From contig NZ_BBRF01000003.1 in assembly GCF_000975135.1 (NCBI RefSeq), positions 62,001 through 126,000 of the forward strand: a stretch of 64,000 bases of DNA, given 5' to 3'. This DNA is from Demequina aurantiaca. GTDB taxonomy: Bacteria; Actinomycetota; Actinomycetes; Actinomycetales; Demequinaceae. Made by a program: the position numbers and the translations under genes. The notes beneath the pieces are model-generated. The model saw only the letters and a list, made by a program, of their open reading frames with translations. It made no database searches and was not told where the DNA came from. Positions 34,168-43,762 of this stretch are shown here, piece by piece; position 1 is the first letter of the stretch; each line of letters begins with the position of its first letter.

Positions 34168-35337
34168 TTAACGCGCGGCGCTGACCAACGCGGCAGCGCG
34201 GTCGGTGCGCTCCCACGTGAAATCAGGCAGCTCGCGCCCAAAGTGACCGTAGGCGGCCGTCTGCCGGTAGATGGGACGCTGCAGGTCGAGATCCGCGATG
34301 ATCGCCTGCGGGCGCAAGTCAAAGACCTCACGAATCGCGCGTTCAATGGCGGCTTCCTCGACTGTTGCCGTGCCAAAGGTCTCCACGTACAGACCCACCG
34401 GGTGTGCGGTACCGATCGCGTACGCGACCTGTACCTCGCATCGGGCGGCAAGACCCGCAGCTACGACATTCTTCGCCACCCAGCGCATCGCGTAGGTCGC
34501 CGAACGGTCAACCTTTGAGGGGTCCTTGCCCGAGAAGGCGCCGCCACCGTGCCGCGCCATGCCCCCGTACGTGTCAACGATGATCTTCCGACCGGTGAGG
34601 CCAGCATCGCCCTTGGGGCCGCCGATCTCAAAGATGCCGGTGGGGTTGATCAGCGACCTGTGCCCGGACGCGTCCAGGTCGTAACCCGCGAGCACCGGCC
34701 CGATCACCGCCTCCTCGATCGCTCCGCGCAGTGCCGTCATGCTCATTCCCTCAGCGTGCTGGCTCGACAGCACTACCGTGTCCACGGACACGGCCTTGTC
34801 ACCGTCGTAACCAATGGTGACCTGCGCCTTGCCATCGGGGCGTAGCCCCTCGACGGTGCCGTCGCGACGCACCTGCGCGAGGCGCTGGGTGAGGCGATGC
34901 GCGATCGAGATCGGTAGCGGCATCAACTCGGGGGTGTCCTGGCACGCATAGCCGAACATCAGGCCCTGGTCACCGGCGCCCAGCTGCTTCTCATCGACGT
35001 CCGTCGCCGAGCCAACCCCGAGCCAGATGTCCGGCGATTGCTCGCCGATAGACACCGAGATACCGCACGAATCGCCATCAAAGCCCACCTTGGACGACGT
35101 GTAGCCGATGTCGTTGACGACGCCTCGGATGGTGCCGGGAATGTCGACGTAGGCCTCGGTCGTGACCTCTCCGGCAACGTGTACGAGCCCGGTGGTGACC
35201 ATCGTCTCTACTGCGACGCGGGAGAGGGGATCCTGGCGAAGCATCTCGTCGAGGATCGCGTCGCTCACCTGGTCACAGACCTTGTCGGGGTGACCCTCGG
35301 TCACGGATTCGGACGTGAACAGGCGCAGATTTGTCAT
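34168..35337 (-). CDS. metK: S-adenosylmethionine synthetase
   Basis: A 389-residue enzyme making SAM from methionine and [32 protein letters not shown] and [17 protein letters not shown] are the three signature regions, with catalytic His and Lys residues in place. ATG 35337 has no Shine-Dalgarno; the -10 box TATGCT lies seven bases before it. The 202 bases upstream contain no SAM-riboswitch pattern that I can recognise. It heads metK-priA. Confidence 0.96.
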   Translation of the reverse strand: MTNLRLFTSESVTEGHPDKVCDQVSDAILDEMLRQDPLSRVAVETMVTTGLVHVAGEVTTEAYVDIPGTIRGVVNDIGYTSSKVGFDGDSCGISVSIGEQSPDIWLGVGSATDVDEKQLGAGDQGLMFGYACQDTPELMPLPISIAHRLTQRLAQVRRDGTVEGLRPDGKAQVTIGYDGDKAVSVDTVVLSSQHAEGMSMTALRGAIEEAVIGPVLAGYDLDASGHRSLINPTGIFEIGGPKGDAGLTGRKIIVDTYGGMARHGGGAFSGKDPSKVDRSATYAMRWVAKNVVAAGLAARCEVQVAYAIGTAHPVGLYVETFGTATVEEAAIERAIREVFDLRPQAIIADLDLQRPIYRQTAAYGHFGRELPDFTWERTDRAAALVSAAR

Positions 35338-35350
35338 GCCGGTAAGCATA
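35335..35350 (-). promoter_or_regulatory. Putative leaderless metK promoter
   Basis: Minus-strand TATGCT (35345-35350) ends seven bases before ATG 35337, placing the start point at or near the A of ATG. A weak GAAGTG lies 17 bases further up. Confidence 0.5.
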
Positions 35351-35539
35351 GCCAAAGCCACTGACGGCACTTCCGCACGGGCCGCATCAACGGAGTGCCA
35401 CTCCGCGCGGACTTCCGGCGCGCAACGTGCGTACCCCCGATCGCACCGGACCCGGTGCAGTTGTGCTCCGTGCGCGGCACCATTGTCGATCGCGGACGTC
35501 GTGAGCGGTCGGGGTGGAGCGTGACCGCGGTGCGGTTCT

Positions 35540-36814
35540 TCAGGAACGCATGGAGACGATGCGGTCGAGGATTGCGTGCGCGACGGCGAGCTTGGATCCG
35601 CTCGCCTCGGCCACCGCCTCGCCGTTCACATCCAGCATCGTCACGGTGTTGGGGACATCGCCGAACCCCTGTCCCCCGCCCACCGCGTTAAGCACCAGCA
35701 GGTTCGCGCCCTTTCGACGCGCCTTCGCAGCACCATGCTCGAGTACGCTCGCCGTGCTGTCGCCAGTCTCCGCCGCGAAGCCCACGACGGTCTGGCGTGC
35801 CGGGCGCTCGGCAACCAGCGCAGCGAGGATGTCCTCGGTAGGAACCAACTCCAGCGTCAGCCCGGCCTGGTCAGCTGTCGCGTCACCAGTCTTCTTGATC
35901 TTGGTCGCGCTCACCTCGCGAGGGCGAAAGTCCGCGACTGCGGCGGCCATGATCACGACGTCGGCGTCCTTCGCGGCGTCCTTCACCGCCTCTGCCAACT
36001 CCGCGGAAGTCTCCACGTCCACGCGGACGATGCCCTCGCCAGACGGCAGCACCACGTTGGCTGCCACGAGGGTGACGTTCGCGCCGCGGTCGGCCGCGGC
36101 CTGAGCCAAGGCGAGGCCCTGGTGTCCGCTGGACCTATTTCCGAGGTAGCGCACGGCGTCCACGGGCTCGTGCGTGCCGCCGGCACTGATGACCACGCTG
36201 ACACCCGCCAGGTCTCCCCACCCGGCGTCACTTGCACGAGAGCCAGCCCCAGCATCGTCCGCTTGGGTGGTTGCCACCGGCAACCCGCGTCCCTCGGCGA
36301 CGGCGTAGAGCGCGGCAACCAAGTCGTCGGGCTCGGGCAGGCGCCCGGGTCCGGAGTCGGCGCCGGTGAGGCGGCCAACGGCCGGATCGATCACGTGGAC
36401 CCCGTGCTCGCGCAGCGTGGCCACGTTGGCCTGGGTTGCCGCGTTCTGCCACATCTCCGTGTGCATGGCGGGCGCTACGACCACCGGCGCCTGCGTGGCG
36501 AGCAGTGCGTTGCCCAGCAGATCTTTGGCGCTGCCATGAGCCATCGACGCAAGGAAGTCGGCCGTCGCGGGTGCCACCAGCACGATGTCTGCTCGTTGCC
36601 CTAGCCGCACGTGTGCGACGGAGGGGACGTCCTCGAAGGTTTCGGTGGGCGCGGGGTGCCCGGACAGGGCCTCCCACGTTGCTCGACCCACAAAGTTAAG
36701 CGAGGCGGCGGTGGGGACGACGCGCACCGAGTGCCCGTCCTCGCGCAACTGGCGCAAAACGATCGCAACCTTGTAGGCGGCGATGCCGCCCGTCACGCCC
36801 AGGAGGACGCGCAA
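35540..36814 (-). CDS. coaBC: Bifunctional CoaBC (phosphopantothenoylcysteine synthetase/decarboxylase)
   Basis: A 424-residue fusion for two coenzyme A steps. CoaC (about 1-185) is a flavoprotein: [10 protein letters not shown], HxRLG active-site histidine in [17 protein letters not shown]. CoaB (about 210-420) binds CTP and phosphopantothenate: [21 protein letters not shown] starts it and AAAVADF follows. The start is a TTG at 36814, which is uncommon. rpoZ lies 29 bases upstream; same order as in mycobacteria. Confidence 0.94.
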   Translation of the reverse strand: MRVLLGVTGGIAAYKVAIVLRQLREDGHSVRVVPTAASLNFVGRATWEALSGHPAPTETFEDVPSVAHVRLGQRADIVLVAPATADFLASMAHGSAKDLLGNALLATQAPVVVAPAMHTEMWQNAATQANVATLREHGVHVIDPAVGRLTGADSGPGRLPEPDDLVAALYAVAEGRGLPVATTQADDAGAGSRASDAGWGDLAGVSVVISAGGTHEPVDAVRYLGNRSSGHQGLALAQAAADRGANVTLVAANVVLPSGEGIVRVDVETSAELAEAVKDAAKDADVVIMAAAVADFRPREVSATKIKKTGDATADQAGLTLELVPTEDILAALVAERPARQTVVGFAAETGDSTASVLEHGAAKARRKGANLLVLNAVGGGQGFGDVPNTVTMLDVNGEAVAEASGSKLAVAHAILDRIVSMRS

Positions 36815-36843
36815 TGTGACCTATGTTGGGTGGGGCTAACGCT

Positions 36844-37107
36844 TTACGCGTCGTCGCCCAGCACCAACAGCGAGCCTTCGTTGATCTCGCGGAGTGCGAC
36901 GGAAAGAGGCTTGTCGGTCGAGTCTGCCTCGACCAGCGGGCCAACGTTCTCAAAGTGACCCTCGCCGAGTGCCTCGTAGTACGAGTTGATCTGGCGTGCA
37001 CGCTTGGAGCTGTAGATCACCAGGGCGTACTTGGAGTCGACCTTCTCGAGCAGTTCGTCGATGGGCGGGTTGGTGATTCCGATGGGATTGGCAATCGTTC
37101 CGGCCAT
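36844..37107 (-). CDS. rpoZ: RNA polymerase omega subunit
   Basis: An 87-residue omega subunit that folds around the beta' C-terminus. [31 protein letters not shown] is the conserved core that includes the family signature; the C-terminus is acidic. GGAG lies five bases before ATG 37107. It sits between gmk and coaBC as expected. Confidence 0.94.
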   Translation of the reverse strand: MAGTIANPIGITNPPIDELLEKVDSKYALVIYSSKRARQINSYYEALGEGHFENVGPLVEADSTDKPLSVALREINEGSLLVLGDDA

Positions 37108-37166
37108 GGTTACTCCAATGCTTAAGGGGTTTGCTTGGGTGAGCGTAGGCTCAAACTTCCACTATC

Positions 37167-37721
37167 TTACCGTGAAGGCAGGACCAGGCGCTCCAGGGCC
37201 TCGGCCGCGTCCATCACATTGTCATTCACGATGACCTTGTCGAACTCGCCTTGGGCGGCAATCTCCTCGCGTGCGGTCGCGAGGCGGCGCTCGCGTTCTC
37301 GCTCATCCTCCGTGCCTCGGCCGACGAGTCGGTCAACCAACACGTCGAAGGACGGCGGCGCGATGAACACTTGTAGTGCCTCCGGCATCGACTCACGCAC
37401 CTGGCGCGCGCCCTGCAGGTCGATCTCCAGGATGCACGGCGTGCCGTCGGACAGGCGATCCTCGACAGGGCCACGCGGTGTCCCGTACCGATGGCCGCCA
37501 AAGACCGTGGCCCATTCCAGCAATTCACCCGTCTCGACCATGCGAGTGAACTCGTCGTCGCTCACGAAAAAGTAATGCTGACCGTCGACCTCGCCGGGCC
37601 GCGGCCCGCGTGTGGTCGCTGAAACGGATAGCCACACGTCCGGGTGGCGGTCGCGAAGGGCGCGAACCACCGTGCCCTTGCCTACCCCGCTGGGACCGGC
37701 AAGAACCACGAGTCGGTTCAC
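37167..37721 (-). CDS. gmk: Guanylate kinase
   Basis: A 184-residue enzyme that phosphorylates GMP. The P-loop is GPSGVGKGT (about 9-17), GMP contacts are in [14 protein letters not shown], and the lid helix follows DERERERRL. The GTG start 37721 overlaps the mihF stop (GTGA). The mihF-gmk-rpoZ order is conserved. Confidence 0.95.
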   Translation of the reverse strand: MNRLVVLAGPSGVGKGTVVRALRDRHPDVWLSVSATTRGPRPGEVDGQHYFFVSDDEFTRMVETGELLEWATVFGGHRYGTPRGPVEDRLSDGTPCILEIDLQGARQVRESMPEALQVFIAPPSFDVLVDRLVGRGTEDERERERRLATAREEIAAQGEFDKVIVNDNVMDAAEALERLVLPSR

Positions 37722-38032
37722 CGACTCTCGCGTTCCAAGAGAGCCTCGACCTGATGGGTGCCGAGTCCACGTACACGCCGCGCGGCGGAGATTCCGATCT
37801 CCTCCATCGTGGTGGTCGCACGCTTCGGTCCCACGCCGGGCAGGCACTGCAAAAGATCATGGACGCGAATGCCCGCGAGGGCGTCGTCCGCCTTGGCCCG
37901 TGAGATCGCCTTCTCAAGCGTCATCTCTCCGCGCGAAAGCTCTTCTTTGAAAACGCGTCGCGCGGAACGCACGGCGGTCGCCTTCACGAGTGCCGCTGCT
38001 CGCTGTTCGTCGCTGAGCTCTGGAGTAGCCAC
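37718..38032 (-). CDS. mihF: Actinobacterial integration host factor MihF
   Basis: A 104-residue helical nucleoid protein, unrelated to the IHF alpha/beta pair, that bends DNA with a helix-two-turn-helix. The core [20 protein letters not shown] and [13 protein letters not shown] (the H2TH DNA-binding turn) are diagnostic. GTG 38032 follows AAGGAG; the longer frame upstream is not supported. Confidence 0.94.
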   Translation of the reverse strand: MATPELSDEQRAAALVKATAVRSARRVFKEELSRGEMTLEKAISRAKADDALAGIRVHDLLQCLPGVGPKRATTTMEEIGISAARRVRGLGTHQVEALLERESR

Positions 38033-38069
38033 TGTGTCTCCTTCTACTAGAACCGGTTGTCGCAATGCA

Positions 38070-38918
38070 TTACGACGGGGTTTGCAGGAGTGATTGAGCT
38101 TCGGTCGATGCCGAGTCAATGGCTTCGACCAACCTGTCAACCGACGGTCCTGCCTGCAAGACGCCCCGTGATTGATTGACGAGTACGCACCGCCGTGCGT
38201 TCCCGAACACCTGCTCAAGTTCTGCAGGCCCCGCTCCTTGTGCGCCCACACCGGGTGCCAAGATCGGCCCATTGAGAGCCGATAAATCTATGCCGAGGTC
38301 CGTCACTGCGGACCCGACCGTCGCCCCAATAACCAAGCCGATGCTGCCCAATGGCTCAGCCCCAGCGTTGAGCTCGGCGGCGGCGGCGGTGACGGCCGCG
38401 GCAACGGCCACGCCGTCCGCCGAGGTCGCGTGTTGCACGGTGTGTCCCTCGGCATTAGAGGTCAGCGCGAGCACAAAGACGCCCTTACCGTGCTTCGCCG
38501 CGAGGTCAAAGGCCGGCTGAAGTGACCCCACACCCAAATAGGGCGAGAGCGTCACGGAGTCGGCCTCGAAGGGAGCGCCAGGCGCCAGGAACGCCTCGGC
38601 GTATGCCTGCATTGTCGAGCCGATGTCTCCCCGCTTGGCGTCGAGAACGCTCAGCAGTCCCTGCTCGCGGCAGCGTCCCAGCAGATTCTCAAGGACACCC
38701 ATTCCCCGCGACCCGTGCCGTTCAAAGAAGGCGGCGTTCGGCTTCACTGCGGCAGCACGCCCGGTGGCCGCGTCAATGACCGCGTCGGCAAACAACTGCA
38801 GCGAGTCGGCGTTGTCTGGCAGCCCCCACGCTTCGAGCAGACCCGGGTGCGGGTCGATGCCCACACATAGCGGCCCGTGCTCGTCCATCGCCAGCGCCAG
38901 TCGGGAGCCAAAGGTCAC
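38070..38918 (-). CDS. pyrF: Orotidine 5'-phosphate decarboxylase
   Basis: A 282-residue type 2 OMP decarboxylase for the last step to UMP. CVGIDPHP, AVKPNAAFFERHG and DAKRGDIGST hold the active-site Asp/Lys residues. GTG 38918 is preferred because GGAGGAG lies six bases upstream; GTG 38933 would sit before that site. In many actinobacteria pyrF follows carB directly, but here the carbohydrate island separates it from carB by more than 10 kb, so it must rely on another promoter. Confidence 0.94.
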   Translation of the reverse strand: MTFGSRLALAMDEHGPLCVGIDPHPGLLEAWGLPDNADSLQLFADAVIDAATGRAAAVKPNAAFFERHGSRGMGVLENLLGRCREQGLLSVLDAKRGDIGSTMQAYAEAFLAPGAPFEADSVTLSPYLGVGSLQPAFDLAAKHGKGVFVLALTSNAEGHTVQHATSADGVAVAAAVTAAAAELNAGAEPLGSIGLVIGATVGSAVTDLGIDLSALNGPILAPGVGAQGAGPAELEQVFGNARRCVLVNQSRGVLQAGPSVDRLVEAIDSASTEAQSLLQTPS

Positions 38919-39021
38919 CGCAGTCTCCTCCACAGGTCGTCGCCAAAATCACTCTATGTAGGCATACTACCTGCGATGACTCGCGCGTGTGCGGTCGCAA
39001 GAGACTGACGTTTGCGTACTG

Positions 39022-39939
39022 TTACCGCGCTGCGGTCAGCTCCGCACGTGTGGGAGGCTGTGCCCCGCGCCGGCCAACGGTAATGGCCGCCGCCGTGACA
39101 CAGTCAACCAACAGATCCCGGGCCTGCTCCTCGGTCAGTTCGCCCACGGTGCCACGCGAACTGTCGCAGGTGAACGCCAGCCACCCAGCAATGAGCGCGG
39201 ACATGAACGAATCACCCGCGCCCACGGTGTCGACGACGTCGACCGTGCGCGCGGGCACAAAGACTTGGCCAAACGTGCCCAATGCCCAAGCTCCGTCGGA
39301 ACCGAGCGTGACCACCACGAGACTCGGTCCGAGGGCGAGCCAGCGAGAGGCCACCTTCACGGGATCCTCCCCCGGCTCGATCCACGCGATGTCCTCGTCG
39401 CTCGCCTTGACCACGTCCGCCCGGCTCAGGCACCTGCGAACGCTGTGGAGCGCAGCCTCGCGATCGTGAATCAGTCCGGGCCGGATGTTTGGGTCAAAAC
39501 TCATCGATGCCACCAGGGGGCCTTCGATTGCCGACGCGATGGCGTCGGCACCGGGTTGCATGACGGCCGCAATCGAGCCGGCGTGGAGATGAAGCGGCCC
39601 GTGTGTAGCAATCGCATCGTCAAGCGCTGCATCGCTCAGGTTCCAGGCGATCTCAAAGCGATACGAGGCCGCGCCGCCGGTGCCGATCGTCGCGGTCGCC
39701 GTCGAGGTGGGGGTCGCGGTGTCGACCGCGACGATGTCCGCGCCCGCGGACTCAAGGTGGGCCCGAATGGTCTCCCCGGCATCGTCTGGTGCTAAATGGG
39801 TAACGAAGGTTGGCCGCAGCCCCAGGCGGGCGAGTCCCACGGCCACGTTTGCTGGGCTGCCGCCCGGGACGGCCGCCACGTGTCCTGCGGTGTCACTGAC
39901 GATATCCAGTAACGACTCACCAACGACGAGGACGTTCAC
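39022..39939 (-). CDS. PfkB-family fructokinase
   Basis: A 305-residue kinase, most likely phosphorylating fructose to fructose 6-phosphate. PGGSPANVAVGLARLG is the fructokinase form of PfkB motif 1, and DTVGAGDSF motif 2 holds the catalytic Asp. GTG 39939 overlaps the stop of the AGE isomerase gene by four bases, so the product of that enzyme probably feeds it. Last gene of the mannan operon. An exact substrate cannot be fixed by sequence alone, but the ribokinase-type GGKGANQ is absent. Confidence 0.85.
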   Translation of the reverse strand: MNVLVVGESLLDIVSDTAGHVAAVPGGSPANVAVGLARLGLRPTFVTHLAPDDAGETIRAHLESAGADIVAVDTATPTSTATATIGTGGAASYRFEIAWNLSDAALDDAIATHGPLHLHAGSIAAVMQPGADAIASAIEGPLVASMSFDPNIRPGLIHDREAALHSVRRCLSRADVVKASDEDIAWIEPGEDPVKVASRWLALGPSLVVVTLGSDGAWALGTFGQVFVPARTVDVVDTVGAGDSFMSALIAGWLAFTCDSSRGTVGELTEEQARDLLVDCVTAAAITVGRRGAQPPTRAELTAAR

Positions 39940-41219
39940 GACAGTTCCTCGTCATCCGTGGCCACTGCGGGCGTGCGGTCAACGCTCAGGTCGACGCCGC
40001 GGGCCAGCGCCGTAGCAAACGACGGCGCGAGCGGCACGTCGGGCCATAGCGCGGCTTGATACGCGTGATACGTGTCCGGCTTGCCGGGCCATACTGAAGC
40101 GGCCGGAACATTGCGCGAATCGAGTTCGTGATGCCACGATCCGAACTCAGCGTCGACGAGGAATTCGTCCACAAAGCGCCACCAACTCTCGGCGTCGTCC
40201 GCGTAGCGTTGCTCACCCGTTGCAATGGCGAGCGCATGTGCCGCCGCAATCGCCTCGGCGGCGACCCAATGCATGCGTTCGCGCACCACCGGCCTCCCGT
40301 CCCAGTCTGTGGTGTACACAAACCCCAGCTCGCCGTCCGCGTTCCAACCATCGGTGACGGCTCGCCCGTACAACGTGCGGGCACCCGCCATCAACCCCGG
40401 GGGCGCGTTGTCGCCAAGCGTCGCGTCGACCGACAAAAAGAGACGGGCCCATTCCAAGCCGTGGCCCACCGTCGCTCCGTACGGTCGGAAGGGGTCGGCA
40501 GGGATATTACGGTGATGCTCGAGCATCGGATGCCAGGCCTCGTCAAAGTGCTCGGGGATGCGCCAGTCATTGGACTCCGCCCACGACAGTACACGCGCGG
40601 CGATGCGTCCCGCGCGCTCGTGCCAGATGCCGTCGCCGGTGGCGTCTCCCGCAGCGAGGTAGGCCTCCACCGTGTGCATGTTGGCATTGACACCCCGGTA
40701 CGTCTCCAGGGTCAACCAGTCGCGGTCCCATTCCTCGACGGAGAGACCCTGCTCCTCATCCCAAAACCTGCTCTCGCTTACCTGCAGCGCGCGCTTGAGA
40801 AGCGCTCGTGCACCGTCGGCGCCAGCGAGCAGGGCGGACGATGCCGCCAGGACAACGAATGCGTGCCCGTAGGCCTGCTTCGCGGTATTGACGGGGCCCG
40901 CGGCGTCGACAGCTGCCCACCAGCCGCCGTACTCCTGATCTTCGAAGACACTGCTCAGCGTGCGCACGCCGTGGTCGACCAGTGTGCGGAGCTCCCGGTA
41001 ATCCGGGCCGCCGTCCTCGGGTTGTTCATTCGCGAGCACGCCGAGCGCCGCGATGTGGGTCATGCGGCACGTAATCCACAGTTCCTCGGGCTTGTCCTGC
41101 ACTACCTTTCCGCGCTCGTCAAGCCAGCCAAAGCCGCGATCGGTCCTGGCGGCCCGGGTGAACCTCAGTAGGTCTGACCGCTGCTTGGCGCGCTCGCGTA
41201 TCCGCTGTTCCGGCCTCAC
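39936..41219 (-). CDS. AGE-family sugar epimerase/isomerase, probable mannose isomerase
   Basis: A 427-residue alpha6/alpha6-barrel enzyme of the N-acylglucosamine 2-epimerase family. Conserved His-containing segments are VGHGLEWARL, HWVAAEAIAAAHAL and EFGSWHHELD, which carry the catalytic and substrate residues in mannose isomerases and cellobiose epimerases. GTG 41219 overlaps the beta-mannosidase stop. Lying between a beta-mannosidase and a fructokinase, mannose-to-fructose isomerisation is the most economical role; epimerisation of mannobiose is less likely because no mannosylglucose phosphorylase is present. Confidence 0.85.
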   Translation of the reverse strand: MRPEQRIRERAKQRSDLLRFTRAARTDRGFGWLDERGKVVQDKPEELWITCRMTHIAALGVLANEQPEDGGPDYRELRTLVDHGVRTLSSVFEDQEYGGWWAAVDAAGPVNTAKQAYGHAFVVLAASSALLAGADGARALLKRALQVSESRFWDEEQGLSVEEWDRDWLTLETYRGVNANMHTVEAYLAAGDATGDGIWHERAGRIAARVLSWAESNDWRIPEHFDEAWHPMLEHHRNIPADPFRPYGATVGHGLEWARLFLSVDATLGDNAPPGLMAGARTLYGRAVTDGWNADGELGFVYTTDWDGRPVVRERMHWVAAEAIAAAHALAIATGEQRYADDAESWWRFVDEFLVDAEFGSWHHELDSRNVPAASVWPGKPDTYHAYQAALWPDVPLAPSFATALARGVDLSVDRTPAVATDDEELS

Positions 41220-43762
41220 CGTGGCATCACCAGAGCAGTGCCGGCGAACAGCAGGCTGCGCCACTCGTAAGTGGCGAGTGTGGTGCCCCCCAGTCGACTC
41301 ACCGTGAAAGTCGCGGACTCACCAGGAAGAAGAGTGAGTAACTGCCGATCCACCCGCACGCCCTCAAGCGCGGAATGCGTCTCCGCCAGGAGCGAGAGGT
41401 CACGAATCAGGTCGTCGGCCACCACCGTCACGCGCACGGCGCCCGATGCTGCGTCCGGATTAACCTGCACGCTGGCCAATGATGCGGCCGGGTGCTCGAG
41501 CGCATCGTCGGCCACCAGCCATCGCACGGCGCGCTTGTCCTCGACGTCCACCACCACCGCAACTGCTCCCGAAGGCACCCGCGACGGCGCCACCTCGGCG
41601 TGACCGTCGGCCACCACATGCAGTCCGATGCGCTCGTCGAGCAACACCTCGCCGCGTTCAGTGACGGCGCGTACTCGGGCCATCGCCTCCCACGTCTGCG
41701 GCACGTCATTGACTACCGTCAGCGCGTGCGGCGACGTTGGCGATGACGCGACGATGGCGCGGGACGCCATGATCTGCGCCGAGGCGTACCATCCCAGCTT
41801 GCGTGCGCCGGTGACGTCCACGACCGCCCAGGACAACGCGGGCCAGCAGTCGTTCAACTGCCACCACAGGGTGCCGGAACATGGCTCGTGCAGGGAGCGG
41901 AAGCGCCCGATGGAGGCCCGTATGGCGCGTGCCTGCATGAGTTGAGTCGCGAAGTACCAGCCACGCCCGTCCGTGGGAAGGTGAGCCACGTGATCTGCGA
42001 TGCCACGAGCGAGCCCCGCCTTGCCTTCGGGGTGCTTCTGGAGACGCTGGAGTCGCGGATCGTCACCACTAGTCGGCTCTGATCCCAATGCGCGGATCAG
42101 TGTGTGCCACGAGGCGGGGGCCTGCCAACCAAACTCGGAGGCGAATCGCGAGGTCTTCTCCTCGAACGCGGTGTAATCGAGTTGATTCCACGTGTCCCAG
42201 TGGTGAGTGGTCCCCTGCGTCGGGTCGTTCGGGTGCACACCGTCGTCCGGCGAGAACGGAGATCCGGGGATGTAAGGCCGTTGCGGGTCGAGTTCGGCGA
42301 GCGCAGCGGGAATGACCTCGTGATACAGGTGGGCGCCCCAGGCGCCATCCTCCCCCAAGGTCTCCTTCCAACCCCAGTCTTCGAAGCCCCAGAGATTCTC
42401 GTTGCAGCCGCACCACAGCGCCAGCGACGCGTGGTGGCCGACGCGCCTGACGGCATCGGCCACCTCGCACTGGACCCGCGTCACCTGCGCGTCATCTTCT
42501 GCGTACGCCGCACAAGCGAACGAGAAGTCCTGCCACACCAGTACACCGGCCTCGTCGCAAGCCTCAAAGAAGTCCCGGGACTCGACGACGCCTCCACCCC
42601 AGATGCGCAACATGTTGGCGCCCGTGTCCACCGCCTCCTGAACCAGTTCGCGGGTACGCTCTCGCGTCACTCGCTCCGGCAGAACGTCAGCAGGAATCCA
42701 GTTGAACCCGCGCGCCCAGACGCGCGATCCGTTCACGTGTACTTCGAAGGAGCGCCCGATGTCGTCCTCATCTTGCACCAATGAGACGTGGCGAAAACCC
42801 ACCCGACGATGCGTCGAGTCCAGTTCCGCTCCCGAGTCGTCAACCACTGCAATGTGCACGTCGTAGAGCGGCTGCTCACCACGGTCCACCACGTCCCAGC
42901 GACGGGCTTGGGGCACCTGGAGGTCAAACTCGAGGTGGCCGTGGGCAAGGTCAAACCGCTGCGACGCGAGAGCCTCGCCCCCACCCGTGGGGACCACGGT
43001 GGCAACCACAGCATCGGCCGCCCCGTCGATGTCCAGACGCGCGCTTAGCGACGCGCCGTTACTCCAGTCGGTCGTGAGAAGAAGCTGGCCGATGGAGGCC
43101 TGACGAAGGCGCGTGACCGTCGCCGCGCGCCACAGGCCGGCAGTGATGGTGGTGGGACCCCAGTCCCATCCGAATGAGCAGGCCATCTTGCGCACCTGGT
43201 TGAACGGGATCTCGTACATGTCAGCACGAGGCAACGGATCGGACGCCTCGAGCGCGTTCGCGACCGGAAGCACAGGATGGAACTCGACCTCCACGCTCCA
43301 CTCCTTGCCCGCAGAGACGGCGGGGATAGCGGCGGAGTCGCCGGTGTCGTCGGAGGACGGGTGCGCGGGGTGTGCGTCGTCCGTGAGTTCGATGCTCCAG
43401 GCATGAAACATGTCGTCGGTCTCGAGAACGGAGTTGCCGTCCACGCGCACCGTGGCCAGCGTGTCAACGCCCTCGAAATCGATTGTCACGTGGGCGCCAT
43501 CACCCAGGCGCGGAACAGAGGTTCGGTAGATCCATGTGCAATGGGTCGCCCATGCGACGTCCTCCTCAAGACCGTCGACGGTGACGTCCGACGCGAGTCC
43601 GGCCTCAATCAGGGTGCCCAGGACGCTGCCTGGCACCGTGGCGGGAATGCCCTCTGTCAAGGCCGCAGCCACACCGGCGGGAGCGGACTCGGAGTCGGCA
43701 CCCAGGAACAACCGCCAGTTCGTCAACGCCTCGCGAGTGGTCGCACTACTATCGCGCGTCAC
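41216..43762 (-). CDS. GH2 beta-mannosidase
   Basis: An 848-residue exo-glycosidase releasing mannose from the non-reducing end of beta-mannosides. The sugar-binding domain (about 20-225) and Ig-like domain lead to the TIM barrel, with acid/base Glu 455 in the GCNEN motif and nucleophile Glu 543 in ASEFGW; FGWDWGP near 197-203 is typical of beta-mannosidases. No signal peptide, so it acts on imported oligosaccharides. Start GTG 43762 overlaps the permease stop. An Asp/Ser/Ala-rich insert lies at about 127-150. Confidence 0.92.
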   Translation of the reverse strand: MTRDSSATTREALTNWRLFLGADSESAPAGVAAALTEGIPATVPGSVLGTLIEAGLASDVTVDGLEEDVAWATHCTWIYRTSVPRLGDGAHVTIDFEGVDTLATVRVDGNSVLETDDMFHAWSIELTDDAHPAHPSSDDTGDSAAIPAVSAGKEWSVEVEFHPVLPVANALEASDPLPRADMYEIPFNQVRKMACSFGWDWGPTTITAGLWRAATVTRLRQASIGQLLLTTDWSNGASLSARLDIDGAADAVVATVVPTGGGEALASQRFDLAHGHLEFDLQVPQARRWDVVDRGEQPLYDVHIAVVDDSGAELDSTHRRVGFRHVSLVQDEDDIGRSFEVHVNGSRVWARGFNWIPADVLPERVTRERTRELVQEAVDTGANMLRIWGGGVVESRDFFEACDEAGVLVWQDFSFACAAYAEDDAQVTRVQCEVADAVRRVGHHASLALWCGCNENLWGFEDWGWKETLGEDGAWGAHLYHEVIPAALAELDPQRPYIPGSPFSPDDGVHPNDPTQGTTHHWDTWNQLDYTAFEEKTSRFASEFGWQAPASWHTLIRALGSEPTSGDDPRLQRLQKHPEGKAGLARGIADHVAHLPTDGRGWYFATQLMQARAIRASIGRFRSLHEPCSGTLWWQLNDCWPALSWAVVDVTGARKLGWYASAQIMASRAIVASSPTSPHALTVVNDVPQTWEAMARVRAVTERGEVLLDERIGLHVVADGHAEVAPSRVPSGAVAVVVDVEDKRAVRWLVADDALEHPAASLASVQVNPDAASGAVRVTVVADDLIRDLSLLAETHSALEGVRVDRQLLTLLPGESATFTVSRLGGTTLATYEWRSLLFAGTALVMPR

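Noticed and set aside
35338-35539. SAM riboswitch upstream of metK
   Set aside because: No aptamer pattern could be recognised and a -10 box seven bases from the ATG indicates a leaderless message.
36815-37166. tRNA or small RNA in the short gaps around rpoZ
   Set aside because: Gaps are 29 and 59 bases, too short for a tRNA, and show no stable fold beyond ribosome binding sites.
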